From Anniella stebbinsi (taxonomy: Eukaryota; Chordata; Lepidosauria; Squamata; Anniellidae): DNA of 64,000 nt. Positions 29,106 to 41,500 of this stretch are shown in pieces. The notes under the pieces are model-generated. The model searched no databases. It saw only the letters and a list, made by a program, of their open reading frames with translations, and had not been told where the DNA came from. The DNA lies in assembly GCA_029215795.1 (NCBI GenBank), contig JARDYH010000002.1:38424001-38488000 (forward strand), in the 5' to 3' direction. The stretch's first letter is position 1; every line of letters starts with the position of its first letter. Both the position numbers and the translations under genes were made by a program.

Positions 29106-29995
29106 CTCAAATCCAGAACAGGTTGAAGAGATCTGTAGAGGAGTGGACCAAATATTAAATCAGAGAGTGATATAGGTCTTCCAAAGGAGGCTCCACTCTG
29201 TACAGCTACCCCATCCACAGGTGATGCAGAAGAGAGTAATGTTGAGTCCAACTGAGAGCTCTCTAAGGATTGAGGGGAATCAGGTTTAGTTCTAAGATTA
29301 AACCCATCTTCTCCAAGCTGAACGTTTTGACACCCCACAGAGTGGGGCTGGAAAGGAAAAGAGCTAGGTGGACGTACTGACGCATTCATGATGGTATCAT
29401 GAGGCAATGGTTGAGCCCTGTGGACAGATCACAATGACAGTGATCTCGGTAGAGCTAGAGGGAGTTGCGAGAAAACTTCCTCCAGTGGCAATCGCGATAC
29501 CGATGAAGCTGCTCAGTATCGAGAAAGGCATATGTACCAATATAGGGGTTGGTATCGATGCCTGGTACGGGCGTTACGGGTCCATTGCAAGAGGTGTCCC
29601 TCTCATAATTGATGCCAATCTCTGTACTGGTATGGCATTCTCAGGGGAGGCAACCCAGTTGAAGTTCTGTCCCTCTTTTTTAAAAAAAAAAAAACCAGGG
29701 ACCCGAGAATGATGCCCCTAGATATTACAGGCATAAAAACTCTCTCTGTTGAAATCATAGCACTCCAATTGTAGCAGCTCTAGGGAGCAGCCCTGTAATT
29801 GGCAGCTAGCCTGTAATGGCTGTGCTAATTAACTTGGTGGGGAGATATCTACTTCAAGCTGCATGTTAGACGTCTCTTCTTGGTACCAAGAGATTGGTAC
29901 CAAAAGAGGCAGTTGAATCTCACCCTTTGATGTCGATTCTGCCTGCTAGACATCTCATCTTGACATCAAAGCTGCATGTTAGACATCTCATTTTG

Positions 29996-30495
29996 GTACC
30001 AAGAGCTCTGCACCAAGGAGCTCGGTACTATGGAGCTCGGTACCAAGGAGCTCGGTACCATGGCACTCGGTACCATGGTGCTCGGTACCAAGGAGCTCGG
30101 TACCAAGGAGCTCGGTACCATGGAGCTCGGTACCATGGCGCTCGGTACCATGGCGCTCGGTACCAAGGAGCTCGGTACCATGGCGCTCGGTACCAAGGAG
30201 TTCGGTACCATGGCACTCAGTACCAAGGAGCTCGGTACTATGGTGCTCGGTACCAAGGAGCTCGGTACCATGGCGCTCGGTACCATGGCGCTCGGTACCA
30301 TGGCGCTCGGTACCAAGGAGTTCGGCACAATGGTGCTCGGTACCAAGGAGCTCGGTACCATGGCGCTCAGTACCATGGCGCTCAGTACCATGGCGCTCGG
30401 TACCAAGGAGCTCGGTACCATGGCGCTCGGTACCATGGCGCTCGGTACCAAGGAGCTCGGCACCATGGCGCTCGGTACCATGGAGCTTGGTACCG
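29996..30495. repeat. 15-bp minisatellite, about 33 units
   Basis: Units alternate between GGTACCATGGCGCTC and GGTACCAAGGAGCTC, with single-base variants. Because 15 is a multiple of three, every frame stays open: plus-strand frames read LGTMA/LGTKE and ARYHG/ARYQG, and the minus strand, the gag-like sense of the DIRS element, reads SAMVP/SSLVP. The long open frames here reflect the repeat and are not independent genes. Confidence 0.95.
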
Positions 30496-30639
30496 AAGGA
30501 GGCAGTTGAGTCTCACCCTGTGATGTCGACTGAGGGGCTCTCATCCATAGAATCGCTCCAAGCGATCAGTCCCCAGAAGTCCTCTGTGCGATCCCCCTCA
30601 ATGTGATCCAAGATTGCTGGAGAATAAAATATCTAAGAA

Positions 30640-30780
30640 TATAATAACAATAAATTATATTGTTTTAAATGTACGTGTGTACGTTGTATGTTTTTAATTG
30701 TTTTAATCGTATGTAAACCGCCCAGAGAGCTTTGGCTATGGGGCGGTATACTAATGTAATTAATTAATTAATTAATTAAG
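30640..30780 (+). mobile_element. L2-like LINE 3' tail inside the DIRS element
   Basis: AACCGCCCAGAGAGCTTTGG, then CTATGGGGCGGTATA, then (AATT)n repeats. This is the same 3' end as at 41920 and 16440, severely 5' truncated. Confidence 0.85.
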
Positions 30781-31053
30781 ACTAAAATTGAACTAAAAAC
30801 AAAGTAAAATAACTAAAAACCTTAGCACTCTAAAGCTTTCTCCTCAGGAGAAAGACAGAAGTTCCCAACAAGACATCCTTTCAGCAAGGCAGTTGAAAAA
30901 GAACTGAGGAGAAAGGCGGGAACACGGAGTCAGTAGATAGTGGGGGAGGGGTTCCCGCCAAAAACGTTTGCCTTAGCTATAGAAGTTTCCGAGACAGGCT
31001 CCACGCAGGCGCAGAGCCCATATGTGTGATGCACAGAGACCACGAAGAAGAAC

Positions 31054-32077
31054 AGACTCCCTGGGGGAAACTGTTCACAAGGGAACTGCTCCCGGCCTCC
31101 AGGGGGCTTTTACGTTCATTTTCAATAAATCTTTGGTTGCAGGCCTAGCTGTTGTTGTGTCTTTCTATTTACCACATAAATAATGGGGCTCTCTTGAAAT
31201 GACCCTTGAGTATGCTGAAGGTAGAACATTTAATTGCACTCTAGGAAAAGCTCTTCTGTGCTTGGGAATTGTTAGCTCCTGCAAATAAGATGCCAGTATA
31301 TCAAGGGGAATAGATGGAACTATTTTATTAAGTTTTTTTGTTCACTGCTCTGAGAATGAAGACTGGTTTAGGAATTATCTAAATAAGTAAATAAAACATC
31401 ATGAAGATTTGCATCTTCTACCATATATTCCTCCATTTACTGTATAGAACTACACTAGGGCTGGTTCTTAGGATTAGGATGCTGATGATTAATAAGCACC
31501 TTACCATTCATGAGTAGAGATTTGGTGTTTGTGAAGGTCATATGTGGGCAAGCAACTGAGAGTCCCTTCTGTTGAGTCTGAGGCACTTGAGTTATTCCTA
31601 CAACTTTGAACACCAGCTACGTTTACAGTGGGCCCCCACTAACATGCATAATACTCCTCCAGCAAGTGTGGTCATAGAGACACACATGTGCAGTGGTGAT
31701 CTCTGCCAGCACCAGACATCATGCACAAGAAATGGGATGTTTGGTGTTAGCTGCTATACCGTTTGGGGCAAGAATCCTATGTAGTTGTACAAAAATCAAG
31801 TCCTCTTGTTTAACTTGGATTTTATACCTGAAAACCTAGGCAGCTATTTTCCCATGAACCATGCATGAGCATGTGCTTTTTATTCATAACCTGCAATGAT
31901 AAGGAAGTGTGAATAAAGTTTTCCTGTCTTGGCTTGCTGAACTAAGGCTGGTTTATTTCTGTTTGCTACTGAGAAAACAAAGCCACAAGCCTTGATATAC
32001 CTGCTCTGTATGTAGGCCTCTGTATGTAGTTTGGTTCTTGCAAGTGGATTGCATGATGGGATTGGAATGATGTATGT
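31054..32077. other. No recognised gene; possible decayed repeat at 31060-31170
   Basis: 31060-31170 has CAATAAATCTTTGGTTGCAG followed by TTGTTGTTGTGTC, reminiscent of the polyadenylation end of an LTR, but no partner is visible. The rest shows nothing. Confidence 0.35.
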
Positions 32078-32397
32078 TAGGCTGACCAGATAAAATCCAG
32101 GTCAGGGCTCATGTAACTTTAACAGTTGTAGAAAAAAGGGAATTTCAGCCAGTGTCATTTGTATGCAATTAGTTCCTGGTGAAATTCTCTCTTCATCACA
32201 ACAGTTAAAGGTGCATGCACTATACTAGAGTGACCATATACAAAAGAAGGCAGGGCCCCTGCAACTTTAACAGTTGTGATGAAGAGGGAATTTCACCAGG
32301 AACTAATTGCATACAAATGACACTGGCTGAAATTCCCTTTTCTCTACAACTGTTAAAGTTACATGAGCCCTGACCTGGATTTTATCTGGTCACCCTA
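32078..32397. mobile_element. Palindromic hAT-type MITE, copy 6
   Basis: TAGGCTGACCAGATAAAATC and inverse ends. Perfect 8-bp duplication ATGTATGT (32070-32077, 32398-32405). Confidence 0.95.
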
Positions 32398-33287
32398 ATG
32401 TATGTGCCTGAATGTGCTGTAATGCTGAAACTGCTTAACTGGAAGGAAATGCTTAATTGGCATTTCTAACTGTCAAGACCTTTTTGATATGAGACAAATA
32501 AGTTAGCTTGATAAGGAGGACTGAACATCCAGTTCAATCTGACATTGCTAGAAGAGTTATGGGCCACCTGTTGATAAGGTATAATGAAGCAGTTTTCTTT
32601 TATCTGTCTTTGTTTTGCTTTAGAACTTTGCTAACTGCTAATTAGTTAAGATGCTACTATGTACAAATATACCTGCATTTCACACTGCCAGTTGAGAAAT
32701 TCTTTGTCTGTAAGACTCTCTCCATACAGCTGTATTTCGCTCAGTAAAACAGTGTTACCTTACAACCAAAGTGGATTTTTATCCTTAACACTATAGAAAG
32801 GGTTTGTTGTGTACAATATATTCCAGTTCTAGAAAAAAGAGTATAAAATATAGTAATATTTTTACAAGTACGCTAAGCTAGTTTCGCATATATTTTAGTA
32901 TTTTTTGCACAGTACGTCCGATTGAAGAGTAATATAATTCTGTAATATTCACACTGATAGCCGCACAATTCAAAGGCCACTCATTATCCCAACTAGAGCT
33001 TTGCACAAAAGGCCTTTTTGTGGGCAGAGAAATTGTGTGTGGGTGGGGGAGGACAATTTCACTGAATTTCTCCAAGGAAAGGGGAAAAATTCCGAAGTAG
33101 TCTCACAAGTAGGCTAACCATTGGCAGGGGTTCTATTACAGCTCTTTTCTGAAGTGTTTTTTGTGCTGCCACTGCAAGTAGCAACTGCTGGGACTGTATT
33201 GGCTGCCATTTTACAACCTCCACAGTGCTCCATACCTATTTGTTCAGGTGCATTGTGTGGGTGGGTGTGTAGAAAATGTAAGGTAAC
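32398..33287. other. No recognised feature
   Basis: No repeat or coding feature identified by eye. Confidence 0.4.
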
Positions 33288-33607
33288 TAGGGTGACCATA
33301 TGAAAAGGAGGACAGGGCTCCTGTATCTTTAACAGTTGTATTGAAAAGGGAATTTCAGCAGGTGTCATTTGTATGCATGCAGCACCAGGTGAAATTCCCT
33401 CTTCATCACAGCAGTTAAAGCTGCAGGAGCCCTGCCCTCTTTTGTATCTGGTCACTCAGGCAGGGCTCCTGCAGCTTTAACTGCTGTGATGAAGAGGGAA
33501 TTTCACCAGGCACTGCATACATACAAATAACACCTACTGAAATTTCCTTTTCTATACAACTGTTAAAGATACAGGAGCCCTCTCCTCCTTTTCATATGGT
33601 CTACCTA
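33288..33607. mobile_element. Palindromic hAT-type MITE, copy 7
   Basis: TAGGGTGACCATATGAAAAG ends of the CATATGAAAAGGAG subfamily. Target duplication AAGGTAAC/AAGGTGAC, one mismatch. Confidence 0.93.
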
Positions 33608-34690
33608 AAGGTGACCACCAACCCAAAAACTAGTGAAGAAAATTTGGAGAATATTGTGTCAAATGGCCTTTTATTTCTAGGGGATGGGGAAGTAAGAAAA
33701 GAAAAATGTCAGAACTTTTCCGAGAAAAATGTCTTCCGTGAAACTTTGGCTCAGTTCTTGTTGTCTTTCTTCAGGTTCAACACCTTTCCCAGGGTCTTCC
33801 CAACATTAATGCATGTGCTTAGAATACCACTCCTTCCCTGAAAGCGCTGCAGCAGGTATGAGGGGGGCAGTGTTGTGCCCAGCTCCAGGGAGCAGGAAGA
33901 GCTAGTGCTGTGCCAAAATCTGTCCTCTAACTTCTGCCTCATTCTCATTTTATAATTTACTTTGAATTGCTTTTGAAGTTTTGTGTGTGTGTGTGAGATG
34001 GTTGAGGGTTTTCTGTGTGGGGTTTTTTTTTCTCAATGTTACACATCTCTCTGTTACTCAGCAGCCTCACAGGCTGCCTGTACTTCCTGATCTCAAATGG
34101 GATAAATTGTTGCATGTCTTCCCCAGAGCTTTAATTGAAGTGCAGGAAGCTGAAGAGGCTACAGGCTGCTGGAGAGATGTTTGGACAGTGAGAGGCAGGG
34201 CTTTTACACACACTATTCAGCCACCTCATAAGTAAATTAAGCGTAAGATCTCCAAGCCCAATTCATGAGAATTTCACCAAAATTTCATTCTCTTTTTTAA
34301 TTTATTTTCAAAAATGATTTCTGTTAAATTCAGTGAGAATGGTTGAAGACATTTTCAGCACAGCACTAATCCTGACGTAGCCCTACTTCATGCAGATACA
34401 AGATCTACAACAAAATAAGGGCAAAAGAAGTAAGTACATGAAAGGTGAATATAATGCAATGAATGCAATGTGATTTTAAAAAGCACACATATAATAACTC
34501 AAATGTTGTGTCGTATTGGTTTCAGAGCAGTATTTTTTATGCGAACAGATTGGAGATGTATATGGCGAACTTGCATTACGTTTTAACACATGAAACAACA
34601 AGATACAGTTAAAAATATTAACAGCTGGATTTAATGTAGTTTTCAGAAATAAGAAAATAATATGTAAAACATCAGCATAATAGTTTAACA
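33608..34690. other. No recognised feature
   Basis: A short (TG)n run sits near 33980. Otherwise no gene or repeat was recognised. Confidence 0.4.
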
Positions 34691-34699
34691 AACCAAAAC

Positions 34700-36132
34700 T
34701 ACGGAGTAATTTATTTGGTTAATTCAGAAATATATTTACAAGACTGAAAGATATTCATACGTTGTTTAATGTTTGTACATCTATAGAAATGAAAATATGT
34801 ATTACATAAAGTACAGTTACATTATTTTAGATAAAGTATATTTCGATGTATAGTTCACCCACCCAGAAAGAAAATGGAAGTCAATTTAATATTCCTCTTG
34901 TAACATTTTCCCCTTTCCTTAACATAACCAACTAAACCTACTTTGTGACTTTTAATAGTAAACCAATGGAAAGCAATGCACTCCAAATAGTAATGCAATA
35001 CATCCCAGATAAATTGTTAGTATGTTGTGAGCACCTCCTACATTAGAAGCAGGGACTTGTTTTCGGCTTTCTAGCTGCTGAATTGAAATAAGCCCAATTG
35101 AACCCAATAGTACTTACTGCACTGTTATTATTTCTCATTTGGTGAAGCATACATCCTATTATATTACTCACACAAAGTAGCAAAATGTACATTTAGAATT
35201 CTGTATTTATGAAAATGAAGATACATATTTAAAACAACAATTTTAAAATAATATATATGGCTATCATTCCTTTTATGCCCCCTTTTGTACTCAGTAAAAG
35301 CATAAACTTCAACTCAGTTAAGCTAACTTATTAAGTTTTTAGATGACTCCAATGGGATTAAATCCATTGTTGTTTGAAACATTACATCACAAAGCCAGTT
35401 CGCAGCATTCCATCACGGATGGCATTAGCCAGGGATGCAAAAAAGTGTGGTCCGTGGACCACCTAGCTGTTCTGGCAGCCTACCAGTCCCCTCCCTCCTA
35501 CATCTGTCTCCATCGAAAAAATTGTAGCAGCACTCTTTCAGATTTCCCTTCCTAGCAGTAGGAAGGGAATCCTTAACTCCAATCTGCCAAGAGATCAAAG
35601 GTAAGGAAGGGGGTTCCTTGCTAGCATTAGTGTTAGCAAGAGAAACCCTTCCCTTCCAATTCCAAATGTGTGTGTCTGTGCATGTGAGAACATACATGAG
35701 TGTGTGCATGTGGACATGCCAAAAGGAGCTAAAAAGCTTATGTACACCTGTGTTAGGCCAGTGAGGTGGTAGAGTTATGCAAGTAGTAACAGGTTTCTGT
35801 CAAAGTTACTGTGGTCACAAGGATCAGGATATTTCATACAGCACTGTGGTTGCCTCAGTCTTTCCAACAGAGATACCACAAAGAGAGAGATGCAATGCAT
35901 ATTTGGCTATAAAGTGTGTATGCAGATGTGTGTGCTTTTATGTGCACACACTGTACTCACTCTTCTTAGGGTTCTTACTCTCTCTTCCTAACTCACTCCA
36001 TCTCTCATAATGACAGGCATTACTGAAGGAAACATATACTAATCATGTGAAAAATCTGGGCATGCTAATACTTTTCAGTACAATAGTTCTATAAAACATT
36101 TGTGCACAAAATAAACCTTTGTCCATAAGTGA
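34700..36132 (-). other. F2R: Probable F2R 3' UTR
   Basis: AT-rich sequence free of recognised repeats downstream of the F2R stop. TTTATT at 34710-34715 would read AATAAA on the minus strand and is one candidate polyadenylation signal. The actual end cannot be fixed from sequence. Confidence 0.4.
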
Positions 36133-37319
36133 TCATGTTAACAACTTCTTGTAGACACTGTTACCAAGTGTACTGGTGCAAGTTCCCCTTCGACTGATCC
36201 TCGTCATTAGTTGGTCGCTGGTGCTACTGCTGCAGGGTTCAGAACTCTCTTTGCAGCACAAGAGATTCATAAGATGTCGCTGACATTCAGAAGAGGCATA
36301 ATAATAGATCAAAGGATCAATGCAGCAACTTATACTACTAATACAGACAGAGAGAAGATAGACAAAATAGATATTTCCCACATAGTTTTTGTAAGTAAAA
36401 TGGATGTAATGGACTAACAAGAGAACATTTGTTGGGCCAAAACACATAATAAAAATAGTGAAAACAGCTACAGACAAGAGTAAAGCCCGTGTCTTTTTAC
36501 TCTGCTTTGCAGCAATGTCTGAAGAGCTAAGACACCAAATGATACACACATAGCAAACAGAACAAACAATTAATGGCACAAAAAAGAAAATAGAAGAGAA
36601 AATAGTGAAAAAAATAAGGTAATATCCTTTAAGATACTTTTCATCCAGTGCATCATAACAGGTTATAATGTTTAACTGATGTATTTCACGTATTAGGTCA
36701 CTGGTAAGCAGAGGTATCACCCCAGCTATGGCTACAAGCCAGACAGCAACGCATACCACAGAGGCACGCCTTAGAGTACGCCACGACAGAGACTGCATCG
36801 GGTACACCACTGCCAGGAAGCGATCAATGCTTATCACCATCATCAGCAGTATGGAGCAATACATATTGCAGTAGAAGGTAGCAGTGACAAAACTACACAT
36901 TTCAGGTCCAAAGGCCCAGTTGTTTCCAGAAAAATGGTAGACAATCTTAAAAGGAAGCACACTCACAAAGAGTACATCCGCGGAAGCCAGGTTGAGCATG
37001 TAGACTACAGCGGGTTTCTTCACCTTCAGTTTTATCAAGAACACAAGAATTGCCATGATGTTCAGAGGAAGACTCAGTATGACAACTAGAGTGTATACTG
37101 AGGGAACAAAACGGGTCAGCCATCTGCTGGTCAGGTGTTGCTCGATATCTTTAGATATATTATACACCCATGGTATTTGTTTTCCACTTTGATTGATAGA
37201 TCCTGATCCAGGTTCCAAATCATTTTCAGCATCAATGTCTTCCAATGGAATTGGGTCAAAATCTCTGGCTTTTGAAATGGAGAAGGATCTTATAATGCTG
37301 CCATTCTTGGGAAAAGATC
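36133..37319 (-). CDS. F2R: F2R exon 2
   Basis: It starts after the acceptor TTAATTTCTTAG and carries everything from the activation site to TGA (36133-36135). The first two bases complete a glycine codon left open by exon 1. Confidence 0.96.
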
Positions 37320-38549
37320 CTAAGAAATTAAGGTTATGATTATTGGATGTAACATTCAGTTAACATATACACATTAGGAAAATACCACAATAGCATAATA
37401 CTTTGTGCATAATAATTGTGTGGTTTAATACCAGTAACATTACGTTTTCCTGTTTTTCAGATTTCCTGTATAATTATCATGCTTTGTTCAATTTATTTGA
37501 TGCCATTATGACATAAAAGTAGGAATTCCCATCCGCCAGGTTGGAATTCTAACAGAGCATTGACACAGATCCTATTGTTCACTAAATATTAATTAAATAC
37601 TTCTCCAGACTATTTAAATGCATGTTTCAGTGCAACTATTTGAATTCCAAAAATATTTTTCTGATTATTATACAAGGACTTGCAGAGAATCATGGAATTT
37701 TCCTAGTTTCAGTAACCTAAAGATGGCTGTTGGAGCTTCAGATCTCTTTAAGATAGATAAATGCACTCTAGGTCTCATTATATGCTTGTTCATTTGGCAT
37801 TGAAAACTCCATAAAAGACATGCAACTTTGGAACTGCCCAATTTGATTGGTATTTTATCCAGTCATTGGGACTGTTCACACATAAGGGTGGCATTCAGTG
37901 GCAAATCTTGAGTTAATTAATCCATGGGTTCCAGAAATGCATGCTGTGTGTGCTACCATCTGTTTTCAGCAAGAACCTACAAATGCCATGTTTGTAAGTT
38001 GTTACAATAACATCCAAACCCAGGTATTTTGGGCTGATGTTGGGTTAAATAGTCAAAGTCAACCCATGATTTGTTCTTGGGCTAATTTTGGATTATTTAA
38101 CCCACAAACAACCTAAGTGGCTGGCTTTGGACATCACAGTAATAACTTACAAATGCCACACTTGTAAATTCTTGCTGGAAACTGGAAGCAGCTCATGTGC
38201 AGCATGCATTCTGACAACTCATGGGTTACATAGTCCATGATTTGTCACCAAACACTAGCATTGTGTGAACAAGATCATTGTGTTACTAGTATTATGAAGC
38301 AATGCATTTTAAAAAATTGATTTTTTTCTGTCAACTTTTTTTTCTAGACCATCCTATTGCTGGTGTTTTGAGAAATTAGACAGGTGTTTGGCAGGTTTGT
38401 TAGGAATCTGAAAATCACTCCCATTAGCAAATCAGGTTCTCTTATTGGGGTCAAAATAAGCATATAACACTAGGACTTTATTCTGTAAAAACACAGTGCA
38501 GTCTATAAGTGGGCAATCTAAAAGGTGTACATAAAAATACTCTCTTCCA

Positions 38550-38590
<41 letters not shown>

Positions 38591-41500
38591 ATGCAGCCCA
38601 GTCATCAAAATCAGTGATTTTGGAGGTCACAAGGAAGTCTAGAGCATTTGTCAATACAGTCTTTGTGCCAGGCAGGACCTCTAGGAATCTGGCCTTCTAT
38701 CACCAATGTGGATGTTCGGCTATAAATTCTTTAACTTCTCTACTCCAATATCTCACTGCCCGGAAGTTAGGTATGCAATGCTCAGCCAGCAAAACAAAAC
38801 CTTATGGAAGCTGAGGGAGAATGCTAATGAGCTGCCTTTGTCCAGTCTAGACCTATGGTATATGTACCTCTTATCAATGGATGACAATGAGGAACTTTTA
38901 TCAAGCTGGAGATGGGGTTTACAGCATGGTACCCATGGACAGCTCCCTCCCCCTTCTGATTTTTATTTTATTTCTTAAGATGTATTTAATTAAAAATGTT
39001 TTACTATTATTTGGATTGCTTCAAAGCAAATTGCTGCCCTCCAGTGAAATCTTTATTTGGGTTCAAAACAGTAGTTTTGTGTTTTGCAGCCAGACCCCAG
39101 TCTCAGCTTTATATTGAAGTTATTGGGCAAGTCAGTCTCACCAGTTTGGCCTCTGGGAAATGAGTGTTCTGTTACTGGCCACACCCACCATTGTACCCAT
39201 TTTATGAATAGGGAAGGTGCCCCAAAGAGTGCCCATTACTCTCTCAAAATTTTAAATATGTTGACCAATTCAAAAAGGTTAGGGGTCCCTGAATGTACTG
39301 GAAGTCTCCCCTTTTCCTTCTTGTAAGAAACAGGCTGCTTGGAAGAAAAAGAGAGGTATTCTAGACATCAAATTGATTTTCAGTCCTCTGCAAAAAGTTA
39401 TATCTGCTCTTCTCTTGTATAAGAATAATAGGAAAGTAAGAAAATAATGTGGCCCAACAACCCAGGTAGAATAAAAAAAGTGATGGAAATGTTAAGTCAT
39501 ATGGCTCCACAAAAGAAGTATCTTCTTTAGGAGACAAGCTTATCTATTGTGAAAAACCTAGAAATGTGCATAGTACATGAAAAGTAACTATTGACAAGTC
39601 TGTTTCCCTACAGGGATTTGCAGTTTAGCCTTACAATCCCAGTGTCCATCAAGCTACTAAACAGCCATGAAAGGGAAGCTCAGATCATTGATAAAAATGG
39701 CATTCATACTACAAAAAAGCAGATTAAAAATCACATGACTTCTCAACAGCCTCAAAGTATTATTGCATTACCATACAAGTAGAACATGATTTCAGTGGAT
39801 TCCACTTCCATAGAAGTGATTAAGGCCTTTTTATCCTAGATCTAGAATACAAAACTGGTTTTGTACCAAGTGCTCCAACACACACTGAAATTATAAGTCT
39901 TACTTAAAAGTGTGGTTAGGTCAAGGCTGTGTAATACAGAGTGACACATATCTATTGTTTGTGTGGAATTGGTAAAACAAGAAGTTATACTGACCTGATA
40001 CAATCTACGTCTTACGAAATAATTACTTGTTTCTACTGAAGTTGAAATCTAAACATTGACACCCCTTTCTTAGTAAATTCAATTTTAAAATATGCTGACA
40101 CACCATTTCATTTGATGCCCAGATTAACACATGTTTTCAGAACAGATTAGATGACCCAGAAGAAAAATAATAAAATAATTAATTTGTGCTTGACATAAAA
40201 CAATTGCCTCTGACAACAGCATGTTCTTTTTTGAGCCAAATGATGACTAGAACTCTGCACATTCTTCTAACCAGATTGTTTACATTTAAGATATATTTGT
40301 TTTTAATTACTGCTGATATTGAACTTTCTCCTGACGTATATGATGTAAATCAACTCTCAAGAAAAAGACATTTAATAACTCCCCCCCTCCCCCAGACATT
40401 TAAAGAAAAATATCTTAGGGCTACAATCCTATACATACTTACCAGGGAGTAAGTCTCACTGAACACAATGTGACTTATTTCTGAGTAGATATGCATAGAA
40501 TTGTGCTATTGGACACTAAAAAAAAGTATTCTAATGAGTAGACAGTGCCTGTACAAAATATACAGATGATATTAAAAGGCAGATCCAGGGCCACACCTGT
40601 TATTGACTTTCATTTGCTGTTGTAATATCATTCATAAAATGCCAGTCTGCACATGTTGGAGACCACTGGAGCTTAAGGCAAAAAGCTTCTGTGATTATTA
40701 CACAAAAAAGATCCTGCCACTGAGAGCCAACTTCAACCCCACAGATTTGGTACTCATTTTCACCCATTCACACATACATACACACACAGTCTTGGTAATG
40801 ATGAAGTGCCTATCCCAATTAGTCTAGTTTAATCTGTCCCAAACTGGTGCCCTTAAGATGTTTTGTACTTCAACTCCCAACAACTCCAGCTGATCTGGTG
40901 AGTACCAGACTGGGGAATGCTGGCCTAGCTGTTCATGCTCCAAACACATAGCTGTAACTTTTCCTCTTTGTTGTGTACTGGTTTTAAATTTGCTGTTGAA
41001 TTTGAGTAGGAGTAAACATTTAGTTCAAGCCTCAATTGCAAGGACTAATGGAAAATGGCTCTGTGAAAAGAGTTCCTGTGATAGCAAACCATGCCATATC
41101 AATGCAATATGGAACAAGGCACCTGAAGACTACGGAAAAGATTTCCAGATTGGGACAGGTCAGTGGAGCTCCCTTCTGTGAGCTCCACTAATCTGCCCTG
41201 TTCCAGGAACAAGTTTTTCTTCTTATTTAAGTTGATTTTTAAAAGCCGTGGCACAAGCGGTGGTCCCACAAGCACACAGGCACTTAGACTACTACTCAAA
41301 GTCAACATCATACTACTTAATATTTAAACTAGATATCTGATACTCTAATGACACCCTCCACAATGCTTTTTACTAGAATTTGTCCTATTATCTTTAGCCC
41401 CCAAATGTCTGACAGTGGCCCTGTTCAGGAGACACCCTAAACCATGGTAGTTAAGGTTTTTTGTTAACAAAAGAGCCTTAACCACTGTGGTTAACCTATA

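Larger units (their letters stand above)
27178..31053 (-). mobile_element. Second, decayed DIRS-type element
   Basis: The left part (GGTCTCTGTGCATCACACAT at 27180) matches the internal complementary region of the first DIRS. The right end 30895-31053 matches its right inverted repeat, including GGGGGAGGGGTTCCCGCCAAAA. Between them lie a broken RT (about 28545-29105) and a gag-like region with a minisatellite. The left inverted repeat is missing. Stretches 27220-28060 and 28065-28540 are too decayed to read, and the second may be an unrelated insertion starting AGGGGTGTAAACTATGGGGG. Confidence 0.8.

Noticed and set aside
29894..30544. Long open frames of 209, 192 and 177 residues on both strands
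   Set aside because: All arise from the 15-bp minisatellite, which keeps every frame open. They overlap each other and have no independent start context.
31060..31170. Possible solo LTR
   Set aside because: Only a CAATAAA-like signal and a T/G-rich stretch are visible; no matching second LTR, inverted end or target duplication could be shown.
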